Shown: positions 32,109 through 37,472 of the stretch, one piece after another
Numbering within the stretch: position 1 is the stretch's first letter
How the letters are laid out: every line of letters starts with the position of its first letter
Virus record (IMG/VR): IMGVR_UViG_3300042691_003607
Coordinates: 1-45,339 of that record
DNA: 45,339 nucleotides
Origin: a virus
Strand: one strand, 5' to 3'
Program-made: the position numbers and the translations under genes
Notes under the pieces: model-generated
The model's database searches: none
What the model saw: the letters and a program-made list of their open reading frames with translations, nothing else
What the model was told of the DNA's origin: nothing

Positions 32109-32270
32109 CTAATAAATTTTAGTAGCACTGAACTTGGAACGCTCCAAGTTTGGCATCTCAGAAGCGTACATATAGTAGGCTCTATCCATTGCCTCCCACT
32201 TGGTATGGGCTGAAATACTACAGACAAACTCTTTGTTGTAGTAGACTTTGAAGTAGTGTAGGCTCTCCAT
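32109..32270 (-). CDS. Small protein of unknown function (53 aa)
   Basis: I found this frame on the minus strand: ATG at 32270, one base after the TGA of the upstream gene (TGACATG), to TAG at 32109. The product is 53 residues, aromatic-rich, with a W-E-A-M-D-R-A-Y-Y-M-Y-A helix. This is a better gene than the overlapping frame in another phase. The promoter for the next gene overlaps its 3' end. Function unknown. Confidence 0.6.
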   Translation of the reverse strand: MESLHYFKVYYNKEFVCSISAHTKWEAMDRAYYMYASEMPNLERSKFSATKIY

Positions 32271-32271
32271 G

Positions 32272-32469
32272 TCAATTGATTTTAGTTAGGTTGAAAGGGA
32301 TTGCGTCAAGGCCATACTCAAACGTGTAGCCCTCAGCCTCACATCTGCTTAGTATGTCATCGCATTTCTCGTACGTAATGTCATCCTGACCAAACTCGCT
32401 CAGGATTAGTTGCACCTTGTAAGGTAGCGTTTCGATTGTTTCGAATAGGTCATCCATTTTAGTAGTCAT
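32272..32469 (-). CDS. Small acidic protein of unknown function (65 aa)
   Basis: A 65-residue acidic protein (ILSEFGQDDITYEKCDDILSRC in the middle). Two starts are possible: ATG at 32469, inside the end of the upstream gene, or ATG at 32457, right after the upstream stop (TAAAATG). No family recognised. Confidence 0.6.
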   Translation of the reverse strand: MTTKMDDLFETIETLPYKVQLILSEFGQDDITYEKCDDILSRCEAEGYTFEYGLDAIPFNLTKIN

Positions 32470-32746
32470 TTTCTAGTCTCTCGCCTGCATAGGATGAATC
32501 AAAATACCTGTCTCTTCTGTATGGATACCTGTCACTTTCGTAGCAGGAATCACACCAGTAACCAGTACTATACCCGTACGAATCATGTTGCTCGTACACG
32601 TCTTTCTTGGTCTCACATCCCCTGCAAGGGATTTTGTTTGACTCCCAGTGGCATTCGCCACATACATCGCCTTCGAACCACATATCGTGTCGCCCTTGTG
32701 CTTGCCCACATTCTGAGCAGTGCCATACATCATTTGGTTTTGTCAT
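32459..32746 (-). CDS. Multi zinc-ribbon protein (95 aa)
   Basis: I chose the ATG at 32746, which follows an A-rich AATCAAATCAAT leader; the longer frame to 32836 would translate the hammerhead ribozyme. The product is 95 residues with at least three Cys pairs: CSEC, CGEC, CRGC and CDSC, typical of tandem zinc ribbons, followed by an Arg/Tyr-rich tail (YPYRRDRYFDSSY). Possibly nucleic-acid binding. It is the first gene downstream of hammerhead B. Confidence 0.7.
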   Translation of the reverse strand: MTKPNDVWHCSECGQAQGRHDMWFEGDVCGECHWESNKIPCRGCETKKDVYEQHDSYGYSTGYWCDSCYESDRYPYRRDRYFDSSYAGERLENDY

Positions 32747-32761
32747 ATTGATTTGATTTTT

Positions 32762-32788
32762 TGAGGAGGGTTTCAACCCCCCTCGGGG
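32762..32788 (-). other. Hairpin between hammerhead B and the zinc-ribbon gene
   Basis: On the minus strand, GAGG-G-GGGUU, then GAAACCC-U-CCUC followed by six A. It lies between the ribozyme 3' end and the gene's leader. A similar hairpin (GCAGG/CCUGC with inner GGUU/AACC) occupies the same place after hammerhead D. Confidence 0.5.
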
Positions 32789-32797
32789 TTTGTAATT

Positions 32798-32846
32798 CTG
32801 TTTCGTTCTTTTGAACTCATCAGCCCGGGCACACACCCGGGGACAG
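32798..32846 (-). ncRNA. Hammerhead ribozyme B (type III), minus strand
   Basis: Minus strand: CUGUC with cleavage after C (32842/32841), stem I CCCGGG, loop UGUGUG, CCCGGG, the core CUGAUGA, stem II GUUC-AAAA-GAAC, then GAAAC and AG. Stem III pairs CUGU with ACAG. The core is the canonical CUGAUGA...GAAA. Compared with copies A and D, stem I has changed on both sides while the loop is the same, which is direct covariation. It sits between the 74-aa and zinc-ribbon genes. Confidence 0.9.
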
Positions 32847-32847
32847 C

Positions 32848-32867
32848 CGGGAACCGAAGCTCCCGGG
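32848..32867 (-). other. Hairpin with UUCG tetraloop upstream of hammerhead B
   Basis: Minus strand CCGGGAGC-UUCG-GUUCCCGG: an eight-base-pair stem (one G-U) closed by a very stable cUUCGg loop, ending one base before the stem III strand of hammerhead B. It may shield the 3' end of the upstream message after cleavage. Confidence 0.7.
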
Positions 32868-32874
32868 GATAAAA

Positions 32875-33099
32875 CTAATAGGTCAGGTAGACAAACTCAG
32901 AGAACATCTTGATAGTGTTCTTTGGGTATCGTTTCTCCAACGCATCCACCAGACTTTCATTATCGTACTCATCCGAGCCCTCTCGCTCAGCCATCACTAG
33001 AGGATTGATTACCTCAGTTATTTGCTCCTCAGTTAGGTCAGTAAGGAGGAATAAGTCCTCCTCCTTGAATGCCGTAGTATTGATTTGATAAATTTGCAT
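32875..33099 (-). CDS. Acidic helical protein of unknown function (74 aa)
   Basis: A 74-residue protein with a Glu/Asp-rich helical middle (EEDLFLLTDLTEEQITEVINPL, then EREGSDEYDNESLVDAL). Stop is just upstream of the UUCG hairpin. The gap to the next upstream gene is four bases. No family recognised. Confidence 0.65.
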   Translation of the reverse strand: MQIYQINTTAFKEEDLFLLTDLTEEQITEVINPLVMAEREGSDEYDNESLVDALEKRYPKNTIKMFSEFVYLTY

Positions 33100-33103
33100 A
33101 GTG

Positions 33104-33646
33104 TTATTGATTTATGTTTGTTAATACTCGATTGAAATCCTCAGGTCGCACCACCACGAAGTAGTTTGGTCTCCATATCCCCTGAGTATCGGACTCATGG
33201 CGTCTGAAAGGAACTCCCAACTCACGAAGCCCAGCCTCGACAGGCTCAAGCGTGCTCAGGTTATTGCTGTGCCACACCGCATAGTTTGGTTGGCTGTAGC
33301 CACCATCAGCAACCCATGTGCTAGTCAGGTCAAACACAGGCTCCGTCTCAGGACGAACCGACCCCATGAAGTCAGCCACACGAACCCACTCACCATCCCA
33401 AGCGTGGCCGTTCAGGTACCATTGACCTTTCTTTTGTACTATCCACACCTCAGGTAGTCCGTTCAGTCTCTCCTTTGTAGTTGCTGAAGGCCAGCCCGCA
33501 TTGGTTATCCATAGGCCATTTCCCCTGCGCTCCGCAATCATGTTGTCCCATAGCCATATAACACCACCTTGTGTTATTGTGTTGTCAATTTTGAGGCGCT
33601 CCCCATTAAGGAAAGCGCTCACGATTCTGCTTGTAATTTGTCTCAT
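33104..33646 (-). CDS. Phage protein with N-terminal TTKERLNGL domain (180 aa)
   Basis: The first about 90 residues (AFLNGERLKIDNT near the start, NGLWITNAGWPSATTKERLNGL, then WYLNGHAWDGEW) belong to a short domain common in phage and plasmid accessory genes, of unknown function. The C-terminal 70 residues (AVWHSNNLSTLEPVEAGL) are a second domain, possibly a ferredoxin-like fold, that I cannot name. The gene overlaps the upstream one by four bases. Confidence 0.65.
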   Translation of the reverse strand: MRQITSRIVSAFLNGERLKIDNTITQGGVIWLWDNMIAERRGNGLWITNAGWPSATTKERLNGLPEVWIVQKKGQWYLNGHAWDGEWVRVADFMGSVRPETEPVFDLTSTWVADGGYSQPNYAVWHSNNLSTLEPVEAGLRELGVPFRRHESDTQGIWRPNYFVVVRPEDFNRVLTNINQ

Positions 33647-33843
33647 TGTAGGTTTTTGTTTAGTGAATAAACTCTTAATCCATTTTGCTCAATCTTCACA
33701 TCAACTGCGTACTGCTCATTAAGTGCGCTTAGCAGTTGTCTGTAGGTCTTGACATCCTCAGGGGTCAGGTACAAGAGGCGGTCAATTACGTCCTGAACTA
33801 CCTCAGCACGCTCCTCAATAGGGGTTACTCTTTTTGTTTCCAT
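33643..33843 (-). CDS. Small protein of unknown function (66 aa)
   Basis: I chose the ATG at 33843 (METKRVTPIEERAEVVQDVI), because the longer frame to 33900 runs through hammerhead C. The 66-residue product is helical at the start with a PEDVKTYRQLLSALNEQY segment and a strand-rich end. It begins 21 bases after the 3' edge of hammerhead C and overlaps the next gene by four bases. Confidence 0.6.
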   Translation of the reverse strand: METKRVTPIEERAEVVQDVIDRLLYLTPEDVKTYRQLLSALNEQYAVDVKIEQNGLRVYSLNKNLQ

Positions 33844-33864
33844 GTTACTTTTGTTTTTTGGTTT

Positions 33865-33915
33865 GCCGTTTCGACCTTTTGGTCTCATCAGGAAGGGCAC
33901 TCACCCTCCGACAGC
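33865..33915 (-). ncRNA. Hammerhead ribozyme C (type III), minus strand
   Basis: Minus strand: GCUGUC with cleavage after C (33910/33909), stem I GGAGGG, loop UGAGUG, CCCUUC (one G-U pair), the core CUGAUGA, stem II GACC-AAAA-GGUC, then GAAAC and GGC. Stem III pairs GCUGU with ACGGC (one U-G). All three stems differ in sequence from the other copies yet stay paired. It lies 20 bases after a palindrome copy and upstream of the 66-aa gene. Confidence 0.9.
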
Positions 33916-33935
33916 AGTGTCTAGCGTGTCCGCTT

Positions 33936-33951
33936 GTGTCTTTAAAGACAC
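33936..33951. repeat. 16-bp palindrome GTGTCTT-TA-AAGACAC
   Basis: Fully palindromic copy upstream of hammerhead C in the transcript sense; flank CTCGCA matches the copy next to hammerhead A. A partial half-site UAGACAC recurs before the ribozyme. Confidence 0.85.
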
Positions 33952-33977
33952 TCGCATCCACACGACACCGCCAGTAC

Positions 33978-34190
33978 TCATGGGCTCCCGACAATAAAGT
34001 CCTCCTCCATGCGGTACTCAATCACCTCCTCGCTTGTCACCCTACCTGTAATCTTGTATACGTCCTGTTCCTCCGTTGGACGTGCCCTGAACGTGGTAGT
34101 GCAAAGCATCACGTTCCACTCAAGTACAAACTCTCTTGCATCCTGCTCGGAGCCTGTGAAAAAGGTTTCAACTGAAATCAACTCGCTCAT
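33978..34190 (-). CDS. Small protein of unknown function (70 aa)
   Basis: A 70-residue mostly strand-forming protein (SVETFFTGSEQDAREFVLEW, ending EYRMEEDFIVGSP). Its ATG overlaps the stop of the two-TM gene upstream (ATGA). The stop is followed by the palindrome and hammerhead C. No family recognised. Confidence 0.6.
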   Translation of the reverse strand: MSELISVETFFTGSEQDAREFVLEWNVMLCTTTFRARPTEEQDVYKITGRVTSEEVIEYRMEEDFIVGSP

Positions 34191-34381
34191 TTCCGTTTGG
34201 TTAATATCATTACGCCAGCCATAAAAAACAGGAACCCAAGTCCTAAAAACAGGAATAACACCTGCACCACATTTCCAAAGGTCAACTCAAGACCCGAGAC
34301 CAAAGCCACGCACATCCGCACGACAGCCACCAAAGTAAATAGGTAGCAAAAGGTCAACAATAAACGCTCAATTTTTCTCAT
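34187..34381 (-). CDS. Two-span membrane protein (64 aa)
   Basis: I chose the ATG at 34381 (MRKIERLLLTFCYLF); the longer frame overlaps the upstream gene. The 64-residue product has two hydrophobic helices (about residues 7-30 and 38-60) and a TKRK basic end, a layout seen in small phage inner-membrane proteins and holins. It is translationally coupled to the next gene. Confidence 0.6.
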   Translation of the reverse strand: MRKIERLLLTFCYLFTLVAVVRMCVALVSGLELTFGNVVQVLFLFLGLGFLFFMAGVMILTKRK

Positions 34382-34385
34382 GTCC

Positions 34386-34598
34386 TTAGATATTATTTTG
34401 GTAGCAAAAATTGTCAAAGTACGCCTCCTCATTTGCCGTAATATGGGCAAAGGTTTGGGCGGTCTCTTTTTGATTCCTGTAGGTCTTGGAATCCATGCAG
34501 TAGGCCTTGCCGTCAAAGTAGATTGACTCGCCAGCCTTGATAGTTTTGCCCGTCTCAGCGCAAGCGCTTTTGAATCTAGCGGTAATAAATTTTCCCAT
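34386..34598 (-). CDS. Small phage protein, FxSxCxxTGxxIxxGE family (70 aa)
   Basis: A 70-residue protein beginning FITARFKSACAETGKTIKAGE, followed by YFDGKAYCMDS. This short Cys-containing beta-rich pattern occurs in many small phage and plasmid proteins of unknown role, perhaps zinc-binding. It is the first gene downstream of hammerhead D, with its ATG 49 bases from the ribozyme 3' edge. Confidence 0.6.
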   Translation of the reverse strand: MGKFITARFKSACAETGKTIKAGESIYFDGKAYCMDSKTYRNQKETAQTFAHITANEEAYFDNFCYQNNI

Positions 34599-34613
34599 GT
34601 TAATTAAGGTTTT

Positions 34614-34637
34614 GCAGGAGGGTTTTAACCCCTGCGG
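34614..34637 (-). other. Hairpin between hammerhead D and the 70-aa gene
   Basis: Minus strand GCAGG-GGUU-AAAACC-CU-CCUGC: a stem of GCAGG/CCUGC plus GGUU/AACC with a small bulge, at the same place as the hairpin after hammerhead B. Confidence 0.5.
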
Positions 34638-34647
34638 GTTTGCAATT

Positions 34648-34697
34648 CTGTTTCGCCCTTTTGGGCTCTTCAGTCAGGACACACATCCTGAGACATG
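34648..34697 (-). ncRNA. Hammerhead ribozyme D (type III), minus strand
   Basis: Minus strand: AUGUC with cleavage after C (34692/34691), stem I UCAGGA, loop UGUGUG, UCCUGA, the core CUGAAGA, stem II GCCC-AAAA-GGGC, then GAAAC and AG. Stem III is short (GU and one A-U pair with ACA), the weakest of the four. Just upstream is a hairpin GGGGCGG/CCGUCCC. It lies between the amidoligase gene and the 70-aa gene. Confidence 0.8.
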
Positions 34698-34719
34698 GGA
34701 CGGCTTACCACCGCCCCTC
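34698..34719 (-). other. Hairpin upstream of hammerhead D
   Basis: Minus strand GGGGCGG, loop UGGUAAG, CCGUCCC with one G-U pair. It starts just after the amidoligase stop and ends next to the ribozyme, in the same place as the UUCG hairpin of copy B. Confidence 0.6.
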
Positions 34720-34724
34720 CAATA

Positions 34725-35582
34725 CTACCGCAAGTACTCAGCGATTGACTGGTGAATTTCACCTGTGTTAATGTACTTTTGAAAATGTACGGATAAGTTG
34801 ATTACCTCCTCAGCCTTTGCCGTATCGCCATTATACATGGACACAATTACTGGTCTGATGCGCTTGACAAAGGCCATGTAATTACCTGAGCCCTCCAGCG
34901 AAAAATCAACCAAGTGGTAAAACAACTCATACCTGCGCATCATCTGTTTGACCGACTCAAAGCGAGAAGGAATCCTAAACTCGAGGCAATTGCCCTTGAC
35001 CAAAGCCACTTGGTAGCGAGAGCCGTAGTAGTCGCTCCTGAGCCTCTTATTTTCACCGCAAAACCTGTTTTGCAGGCGGTTGCGAAATAGGGCTAAAATG
35101 ATGCCTGAGTTCTTGCGTACTGCATCCAGCAGGGTTTCACCGCTCATGTTTGCTCGGGCAATTGTAATGTGACCCCCGCAACGTCTATCTGAGGGGCTGT
35201 AGCGGTCATCAATAATCCGCTCCGCCTTGTGCATCATGTCGTAGACCTTTGTGCGCCATTGACCCGCTGGTAGGAGCGGTAGGACATGGGTCACAGCCTC
35301 ATATCCGCAGGAGGCATCCCGCTCGAAGCCACAAAACAACTCATATTCCCGCACCGCGTTTCTGTGGAGGAGGTTTTTTTCAACCTCAAAGCCTATCGTG
35401 TATTGAGAGGAAAATTCAACCCCGTCAAACTTTATGGATTTTTGCTCCGTCTTTTTGAGCCCCGCCACGTCCACGCTGTATGGGGTCTTATTCAAAAATA
35501 GGGGCTCAGGCTTTCTGTGGTAGTTTGCCACTTCGCCTCTTTGGTCTTCACCAGTTAATTTGTACTCGATTCCGTTTTGCAT
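34725..35582 (-). CDS. Amidoligase (COOH-NH2 ligase of the GCS/GS fold)
   Basis: A 285-residue protein with the markers of the phage/bacterial amidoligase family: GFEVE (64-68) in the first strand, FERDASCGYEAVTH (86-99) with Asp and Glu for Mg-ATP, CGGHI (135-139), and LEFRIPSRF (200-208). The GCS/glutamine-synthetase-like fold would join an amine to a carboxylate using ATP. The substrate is unknown; family members are proposed to modify peptides or make small peptide-like compounds. It is in the same minus-strand module as the class II amidotransferase-GGCT fusion, which supports a shared pathway. Leader contains a palindrome copy. Confidence 0.85.
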   Translation of the reverse strand: MQNGIEYKLTGEDQRGEVANYHRKPEPLFLNKTPYSVDVAGLKKTEQKSIKFDGVEFSSQYTIGFEVEKNLLHRNAVREYELFCGFERDASCGYEAVTHVLPLLPAGQWRTKVYDMMHKAERIIDDRYSPSDRRCGGHITIARANMSGETLLDAVRKNSGIILALFRNRLQNRFCGENKRLRSDYYGSRYQVALVKGNCLEFRIPSRFESVKQMMRRYELFYHLVDFSLEGSGNYMAFVKRIRPVIVSMYNGDTAKAEEVINLSVHFQKYINTGEIHQSIAEYLR

Positions 35583-35597
35583 ATTGATTTGGTTTAT

Positions 35598-35613
35598 GTG
35601 TCTTCAAAGACAC
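35598..35613. repeat. 16-bp palindrome GTGTCTT-CA-AAGACAC
   Basis: Perfect copy in the 35-base gap between the 226-aa gene and the amidoligase start. Confidence 0.85.
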
Positions 35614-35617
35614 TGGA

Positions 35618-36298
35618 TTAGTAATTAGGATTATTTAAGTATTGATTCAAAGCCCAAACAGCGTTTTTGGCATAGCCCAGCGCCTCCTCATCATCGGAGC
35701 ACTCAGCACTAACTACCTTGATTTGGCCATCGCTCATTATTTGCATTTTAACGCCATAGCGCAAAGAAATAGGGGTATTTGCCTCAGGGTGCGGGCGGTA
35801 CTCAAAGGTAAAAAACGCCTTTGGACGTGTATCGACCTGAGCCTCGCCTCCAGCGTCAACGTCTTGTCCACTGGCTTGAGCCTCATTTTCCACTTGCTTA
35901 GCGTACTTGAGTAATCCCTCCAGCGACCTGTTTGGTTCTTCACCCTGCGCCTCCAGTTGGTCACATTTGGTTTTGAACGTGTCGACCACGCCCTCCTTGA
36001 GTTTGGACGCCTTGACCACCTTGTAGAAAAAGGACTTTTGCCAGCCGAAGACCTTGAGGCCTATTTGCTCATTTGACCACGTTATGCCCTCCTCAGCGCA
36101 AATCCGCTTGCCCTCATCGGAGCCAAACCACGTGACTACAGACCCTACCAACTTGCTCAGGGTAAGCGTCTGCTCAAATTTCTTTTTCTTAGCGTTAACT
36201 ATAGTACGCTGGATTGACCTAATTTCCTGCAAGTTTAAAGCCTGTTTGACTTGCGGTAGGCTTAGGAACGCCTGCTCAATTGATAGTAAATTGCTCAT
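35618..36298 (-). CDS. Protein of unknown function, first gene of the accessory operon (226 aa)
   Basis: A 226-residue protein. The N-terminal half is helical with basic segments (EIRSIQRTIVNAKKKKFEQTL, then LKVFGWQKSFFYKVVKASKL); the middle is Glu/Gln-rich; the C-terminal part (AFFTFEYRPHPEANTPIS, MQIMSDGQIKVVS) is strand-rich. A W-Q-K-S-F-F-Y-K-V-V-K-A-S-K-L segment looks like a helix-turn-helix, so a DNA-binding regulator is possible. It is the first gene after a clear promoter and thus an early or regulatory candidate. Confidence 0.6.
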   Translation of the reverse strand: MSNLLSIEQAFLSLPQVKQALNLQEIRSIQRTIVNAKKKKFEQTLTLSKLVGSVVTWFGSDEGKRICAEEGITWSNEQIGLKVFGWQKSFFYKVVKASKLKEGVVDTFKTKCDQLEAQGEEPNRSLEGLLKYAKQVENEAQASGQDVDAGGEAQVDTRPKAFFTFEYRPHPEANTPISLRYGVKMQIMSDGQIKVVSAECSDDEEALGYAKNAVWALNQYLNNPNY

Positions 36299-36349
36299 AT
36301 TTAAGCGGTTTTGGTTGATTACTCGTAGACGCTTCGTGCGTTACTTGTA

Positions 36350-36378
36350 CAAATCTAGTTCAAAACTTTTAATTGCAA
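36350..36378 (-). promoter_or_regulatory. Bacteroidetes-type promoter for the accessory operon
   Basis: On the minus strand TTG (36378-36376), 18-base spacer, TAGATTTG (36357-36350). It fits the Bacteroidetes consensus and drives the 226-aa gene and the following small-gene module. Confidence 0.75.
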
Positions 36379-36524
36379 AACTTTTTCTGAGTTTTTGTAG
36401 AAAAAATGTTCAAATCTTTATTATTCAATGTATTACGCTGGTTTATCGGGCGTTCAAAAGTTAGTCGATACGGGCAAGCGAGGGGGGTTTAAGAGGCCTC
36501 TCTTTGTCCCTTTTCTCTTTTCCA

Positions 36525-36540
36525 GTGTCTTTGAAGACAC
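36525..36540. repeat. 16-bp palindrome GTGTCTT-TG-AAGACAC
   Basis: Perfect copy in the divergent region, directly followed by AAAAAAA; read on the minus strand the T-run precedes it, so it is not a simple terminator for either operon. Confidence 0.85.
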
Positions 36541-36780
36541 AAAAAAAGGCGCAATACAGCGCGTATGGGCACATTTCGGGGGGACACGTGGCATGGAGGG
36601 GCTTGTTTCCCGCTGGAGGAGGGCACCTGAGGGGGTAGGGCACAGCAAAACGCCAAAAAATCCGACAAGCGCAAGGCAAATTGACCCCCCACCCCTCGAA
36701 AAAAAAGTCGTTTCCGTTTGGCGGCCCTTTTCCCAGAACCGCTATATAGCCCAAACACTCCGGGTATGTCAAAAATTTTC

Positions 36781-36788
36781 TATCTTTG
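36781..36788 (+). promoter_or_regulatory. Candidate -7 promoter box (TATCTTTG)
   Basis: TATCTTTG fits TAnnTTTG and lies 29 bases before the ATG of the next gene. No TTG is visible at the proper -33 distance. Confidence 0.5.
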
Positions 36789-36816
36789 GCTAGTTGCAAC
36801 TTAAACAAAACTGATT

Positions 36817-37050
36817 ATGAAACTAGATTTAAAAAATTCCATCTATGCGAAGGGTTATACTCTTGGCAGTGGGTTGGAGGTAAAGAATGGTAGGTTAATT
36901 AACAATCGTCCTGACGGTATGAGTGGAATTGCTGAGGCTGCTAAGGCCAGAAAGGTGATGAAGCGTATTGAGAAGGTGGGCATGATTTCCGAGGGTGTAT
37001 CATTGGGATACATGAGAGCGGAGATGATGGAAGGCCCTGAAGAGATGTAG
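36817..37050 (+). CDS. Small basic protein of unknown function (77 aa)
   Basis: A 77-residue protein with a Lys/Gly/Asn-rich start (YAKGYTLGSGLEVKNGRLIN) and a helical segment (GIAEAAKARKVMKRIEKVG). It is preceded by a good -7 box and followed by a hairpin terminator, so it forms its own unit. It may be DNA-binding or regulatory, but no motif shows this. Confidence 0.6.
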   Translation: MKLDLKNSIYAKGYTLGSGLEVKNGRLINNRPDGMSGIAEAAKARKVMKRIEKVGMISEGVSLGYMRAEMMEGPEEM

Positions 37051-37074
37051 TGTTTATTGGGTTTGTCGTTTAGT

Positions 37075-37110
37075 AAAGGGGGGCTTAGTTTTAGGCTTCC
37101 CTTTCTTTTG
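37075..37110 (+). terminator. Probable terminator after the 77-aa gene
   Basis: AAAGGG and CCCTTT form a six-bp stem with a long loop, followed by CTTTTG. The stem is short, so confidence is moderate. Confidence 0.5.
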
Positions 37111-37129
37111 TCTAGTAAAATGCTAGAAT

Positions 37130-37401
37130 CGACATTATTGTCTTGGTTTTATGTCGTTTTTATGTCGTTTTTATTTTTGTAACTTATTGATTATTAATTA
37201 TTTATTTTATTAATGTCGAAAATGTCGATTTTTAAGAGAAAATATAAGGGGAAAAAAAATATAAAAGGAGGTAATATATATAGAAGAATAGGGGAAAATT
37301 TTTCGACATTTCCGCAATAATCGACATTTAGTATTAGTGTTCAATTAGTTAGCAAAAAACTATCGTCACAGATTCGACATTATCGAAAGAAAAAACGACA
37401 T
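37130..37401 (+). promoter_or_regulatory. AT-rich iteron region, origin or operator candidate 2
   Basis: Nine ATGTCG/CGACAT hexamers in about 270 bp: ATGTCG at 37151, 37162, 37213 and 37222; CGACAT at 37130, 37304, 37322, 37375 and 37396. Leaving aside the first, the left sites point one way and the right ones the other, around an AT-rich centre. The 23-bp element at 37277-37299 is the copy of that at 26948-26970 (one mismatch). The layout is typical of an origin with iterons, or a large operator upstream of the groE operon. Confidence 0.65.
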
Positions 37402-37406
37402 TTAGT

Positions 37407-37426
37407 TTTCTTGGTTTACCAAGAAA
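37407..37426 (+). promoter_or_regulatory. Inverted repeat operator candidate before groEL
   Basis: TTTCTTGG, spacer TTTA, CCAAGAAA: a perfect 8-bp inverted repeat 11 bases upstream of the -7 box at 37438. Its location overlaps where a -33 box would be, as expected for a repressor or activator site. Confidence 0.55.
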
Positions 37427-37437
37427 GATAAAACCCC

Positions 37438-37445
37438 TATATTTG
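37438..37445 (+). promoter_or_regulatory. Bacteroidetes -7 promoter box for groEL
   Basis: TATATTTG, 28 bases before the ATG at 37473. A TTG lies 24 bases upstream (37411), inside the inverted repeat, slightly farther than usual. Confidence 0.65.
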
Positions 37446-37472
37446 TGTATCATAAAACTTAAATCAAATCAA

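Larger units (their letters stand above)
36299..36816. other. Long non-coding divergent control region
   Basis: About 520 bases between two divergent transcription units. It holds the minus-strand promoter (36350), a palindrome copy followed by seven A (36525), several C- or G-rich tracts unlike the AT-rich surroundings, and a plus-strand -7 box (36781). Overlapping open frames exist on the minus strand (36454-36808), but their composition and the palindrome inside them argue against genes. The role is not clear. Confidence 0.5.

Noticed and set aside
32045-32275. A 76-codon minus-strand frame
   Set aside because: Its composition is not protein-like, and the overlapping frame 32109-32270 starts right after the upstream stop and gives a better protein.
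32459-32836. Longer reading frame of the zinc-ribbon gene reaching into hammerhead B
   Set aside because: The extra N-terminal residues are the translation of the ribozyme and hairpin. The ATG at 32746 has the usual A-rich leader.
33643-33900. Longer reading frame of the 66-aa gene
   Set aside because: The extension lies in hammerhead C; the ATG at 33843 gives a compact gene just after the ribozyme.
34187-34516. Longer frame of the two-span membrane protein
   Set aside because: It would overlap most of the 70-aa gene upstream; ATG at 34381 follows that gene's stop by a few bases.
20521-36298. A phage DNA polymerase in the replication module
   Set aside because: None of the products shows family A, B or other polymerase motifs; it must lie outside the window or the phage uses the host enzyme.
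36454-36808. Several overlapping open frames in the G/C-rich divergent region
   Set aside because: They are open in more than one frame, Pro/Cys-biased, contain the 16-bp palindrome, and overlap the promoter of the next gene. I consider them not coding.
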